7,027 nt of DNA from Rhodobiaceae bacterium. GTDB taxonomy: Bacteria; Pseudomonadota; Alphaproteobacteria; Micropepsales; Micropepsaceae. The translations under genes were made by a program, and so were the position numbers. The notes below the pieces were generated by a model. It was not told the origin of the DNA. It saw only the letters and a program-made list of their open reading frames with translations, and did no database searches. Shown here piece by piece: positions 4,987 to 7,027 of the stretch (position 1 is the stretch's first letter; each line of letters starts with the position of its first letter). The stretch spans positions 1-7,027 of the forward strand of contig VFKO01000379.1 of NCBI GenBank assembly GCA_009885515.1, in the 5' to 3' direction.

Positions 4987-6786
4987 GTGGAGCATCAATT
5001 GGCTGAATCGATCAACATCCTTGCCTACAGCGATGCGCTTGTGGTGCTGGGTACGGCGGGCATCGTTGTACCGCTGGTCCGCCAACTGGGACTCAGTCCG
5101 GTTCTTGGATATCTCGGGGCCGGAGCCTTACTCGGCCCTCTCGGGTTGGGATCGTTTATTGGCGATTTTCCCATTCTATTTTGGTTCACCATTGTCGATG
5201 CAGAAAACGTGGCCGGCATCGCCGAACTCGGCGTCGTGTTCATGCTGTTTCTCATCGGACTCGAACTGTCCTTCGAACGCTTGATCGCCATGCGCCGCCT
5301 TGTAGCCGGACTGGGTGGCCTGCAAATCGCAATCACCATGGCATTGCTAAGCGCTATTGCGGGACTGGCCGGTCAAACGACTTCGGCGGCGATCATTCTG
5401 GGCGCAAGCCTCACTTTGTCATCGACAGCAATTGTCCTTGAAGTGCTCTCCAATCAAGGCCGGCTCTCCACGAGCGCCGGCCGTTCGAGCTTCTCCGTCC
5501 TTCTGGCGCAAGACCTGGCTGTCGTGCCAATCCTGATGTTTATCTCCATCATGGGGGCCAACACGCAAGGTGGGGCGGTCTCCGGCATTGCCACGGCGCT
5601 GGCGCAAGCCGTGATCGCCCTTGCGATCATCGTCGGTGTAGGCCGGGCGCTGCTGCGTCCGCTCTTCCGTCTGGTCGGAAGCCTGCGATCAGATGAACTT
5701 TTCATCGCCGCCATTCTGTTCGTGATCATCGGCACCGGCGCCGTTGCCGCAGTGGCCGGACTGTCGATGGCCTTGGGCGCATTCGTTGCCGGACTGCTCT
5801 TGGCGGAAACGGAATACCGTCGCGCAATTCAGGCAACCATCGGACCTTTCAAGGGTTTGCTTCTCGGCATTTTCTTCTTCACGGTCGGCATGAACATCGA
5901 TGTACGAGAGCTGGCGCGCGATCCGCTCTTGCTGCTGGCCGCGGTCGTGGGGATTGTCACCCTCAAGGCGATAATTCTGATCGCTCTATCAAGACTCTTC
6001 AAATTGTCCTGGCCCGCCGCTGTTGAGACCGGCTTGCTGCTCGGCCCATGCGGCGAGTTTGCCTTTGTCGGCATCGGGTTGGCGGCGGCGCTGGGTTTGA
6101 TCGGCGTTGATGTGTCGAAGTTCACGCTGGCAGTGACATCGCTGACCATGGTGCTCATCCCGGTCCTGTCTATTCTCGCACGGGCCCTCAGCCCGTTGCT
6201 GGCAAAACCAAAACCAATGGACCCGGCACTAAACATCTCGCCCCCGCCACTCCAAAAGCATGCGATTGTTATCGGCTATGGCCGCGTCGGAAAAGTCGTA
6301 GCCTCACAGTTGAAGAGCAACGGCGTTTCCTTCACAGCGGCCGATCATGATGCGCTGGCCGTGGCCAGGGACCGGCGCAACGGCCATGACGTCTACTTTG
6401 GTGATGCAGCAAACGCCGCTTTCCTTGAAGCGTGTGGCCTGATGCAAGCAACCGGCGTCATCGTCACGATAAATGCAAGCTCAGTCGTGGATGAAGTTGT
6501 TCGTCAGATCAGGGAAATGCGGCCGGACATTCTCATTGTCTCCCGCGCCCGCGATGCAGCGCACGCCCGCCACCTCTACGCCCACGGCGTGACCGATGCC
6601 GTCCCCGAAACAATCGAAGCAAGCCTTCAACTGTCCGAGGCGGCCCTGGTCGGCCTCGGCATACCGGCGGGTCTGGCCATTGCCTCAATCCATCAGCAAC
6701 GCGATGACTTTCGTCACGAGCTGCAACAAGCAGCCCTCTCGGCAGGGCGCGAAACCACCCGCGCCGTGCGCCCAAAGCGCAAGTAG
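4987..6786 (+). CDS. Monovalent cation:proton antiporter-2 (CPA2), KefB/KefC-type, with RCK domain
   Basis: This is a 599-residue inner-membrane protein, close in length to E. coli KefB and KefC, that exchanges K+ (or Na+) for protons. Residues 1-405 form about 12-13 hydrophobic segments. Motifs include GYLGAGALLGPLGLG (41-55), the ELGVVFMLFLIGLEL segment (80-94), LTLSSTAIVLEVL (142-154), LLAQDLAVVPILMF (172-185) with the family QD pair at 175-176, GLSMALGAFVAGLLLAETEYR (258-278), FFFTVGMNID (296-305), and GPCGEFAFV (353-361). A linker (406-423) leads to an RCK N domain with the nucleotide-binding GYGRVG (430-435), acidic DHD (453-455) and YFGDA (470-474), and ending near VPETIEASLQLSE (539-551). 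This domain normally gates transport in response to bound nucleotide. GTG 4987 is the first usable start and is preceded by AGGTGA about 13 bases upstream. No separate KefF/KefG-type ancillary gene is adjacent. K+ specificity is inferred from resemblance to Kef. Confidence 0.95.
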   Translation: MEHQLAESINILAYSDALVVLGTAGIVVPLVRQLGLSPVLGYLGAGALLGPLGLGSFIGDFPILFWFTIVDAENVAGIAELGVVFMLFLIGLELSFERLIAMRRLVAGLGGLQIAITMALLSAIAGLAGQTTSAAIILGASLTLSSTAIVLEVLSNQGRLSTSAGRSSFSVLLAQDLAVVPILMFISIMGANTQGGAVSGIATALAQAVIALAIIVGVGRALLRPLFRLVGSLRSDELFIAAILFVIIGTGAVAAVAGLSMALGAFVAGLLLAETEYRRAIQATIGPFKGLLLGIFFFTVGMNIDVRELARDPLLLLAAVVGIVTLKAIILIALSRLFKLSWPAAVETGLLLGPCGEFAFVGIGLAAALGLIGVDVSKFTLAVTSLTMVLIPVLSILARALSPLLAKPKPMDPALNISPPPLQKHAIVIGYGRVGKVVASQLKSNGVSFTAADHDALAVARDRRNGHDVYFGDAANAAFLEACGLMQATGVIVTINASSVVDEVVRQIREMRPDILIVSRARDAAHARHLYAHGVTDAVPETIEASLQLSEAALVGLGIPAGLAIASIHQQRDDFRHELQQAALSAGRETTRAVRPKRK

Positions 6787-6845
6787 TATTCCGGTCAAGG
6801 GCTTCGCTTGCGCCGCCCCGTAAACAAGAGTACCTCTGTCGTCGT

Positions 6846-7027
6846 ATCCGGTGCTTCAACCCGGTTCATGCCGGGATGAAGAAAAAGGGAATGCGGTGCC
6901 GGGCGACATGCCCTCAATCCGCAGCTGCCCCCGCAACTGTAAGCGGCGAGTGTCTTGTCAGGAATGGCCACTGAAGCCCGTTGGCTTTGGGAAGGCGGAC
7001 AAGTCACGCAATCCAGCCGCAAAGCCA
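6846..7027 (+). ncRNA. Cobalamin riboswitch, truncated at right edge
   Basis: The conserved core of an adenosylcobalamin riboswitch is present in order. It begins with GGTGC (6850-6854) and a hairpin of CTTCA/TGAAG and CCCGG/CCGGG (6854-6881). AAAGGGAATGCGGTG (6884-6898) follows, then a GGGC/GCCC stem (6901-6913) and CTGCCCCCGCAACTGTAAG (6925-6943). Next come GCCACTG (6967-6973), an AAGCC/GGCTT stem (6974-6987) and TGGGAAGGC (6988-6996), and finally AAAGCCA (7021-7027), the first half of the B12-box region, whose GGAGACC continuation is off the window. A weak promoter candidate, TTGCGC (6808-6813) with 17-base spacing to TACCTC (6831-6836), would start transcription just ahead. Binding of cobalamin normally represses the downstream gene, often a TonB-dependent receptor (btuB) or another B12 transport or synthesis gene, here beyond the edge. 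Confidence 0.95.

Noticed and set aside
6787..6845. Possible terminator after the antiporter gene (GGGC and GCCC segments near 6799-6819)
   Set aside because: The complementary stretch is only about four bases with a long loop and no T-run.
6795..7022. 75-codon minus-strand frame over the right end
   Set aside because: It overlaps the cobalamin riboswitch, whose conserved elements explain the sequence on the plus strand.

Overview
The window looks like an ordinary chromosomal segment of an alphaproteobacterium. This is inferred from the GC-rich, strongly G/C-third-position coding style and from the gene set: a fasciclin-domain secreted protein, a SOUL heme-binding protein, an NTF2-like protein with a YPIKDYG/HRFC signature, and a Kef-type antiporter. 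I cannot name a genus. No insertion sequence, phage gene, tRNA, rRNA or CRISPR array is visible.

Layout. On the minus strand at the left edge lies the N-terminal 280 codons of a GH36 alpha-galactosidase, running off the window. It follows an enoyl-CoA hydratase/isomerase family gene three bases after that gene's stop. Divergent from these, on the plus strand, is a BtuF-like cobalamin/corrinoid-type periplasmic binding protein. A 182-base spacer leads to a secreted FAS1 (fasciclin) protein, a strong terminator-like hairpin, a secreted SOUL heme-binding protein, and a conserved but uncharacterised Trp/Arg/Cys-rich protein. That last gene converges, with a 4-base stop overlap, on a minus-strand gene for an NTF2-like protein that seems to have lost its N-terminal half. 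Divergent from that remnant is a full-length CPA2 (KefB/KefC-type) cation:proton antiporter with a C-terminal RCK domain. The window ends inside a clear cobalamin riboswitch on the plus strand, whose controlled gene lies beyond the right edge.

How the genes fit together. The echA-galA pair is probably one transcript, although the two activities have no obvious common pathway. The BtuF-like protein and the riboswitch are both cobalamin-related but are separated by about 4.3 kb of unrelated genes. Three genes in the middle (fasciclin, SOUL, uncharacterised Trp-rich protein) run in the same direction with short gaps, and two of them encode exported proteins. A periplasmic or oxidative-stress role is possible but is only inferred.

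I found no convincing new multi-gene system. The items most worth a second look are the uncharacterised Trp-rich protein, the truncated NTF2-like gene, the crotonase with missing catalytic glutamates, the same-frame echA/galA junction, and the hairpin just ahead of the SOUL gene.
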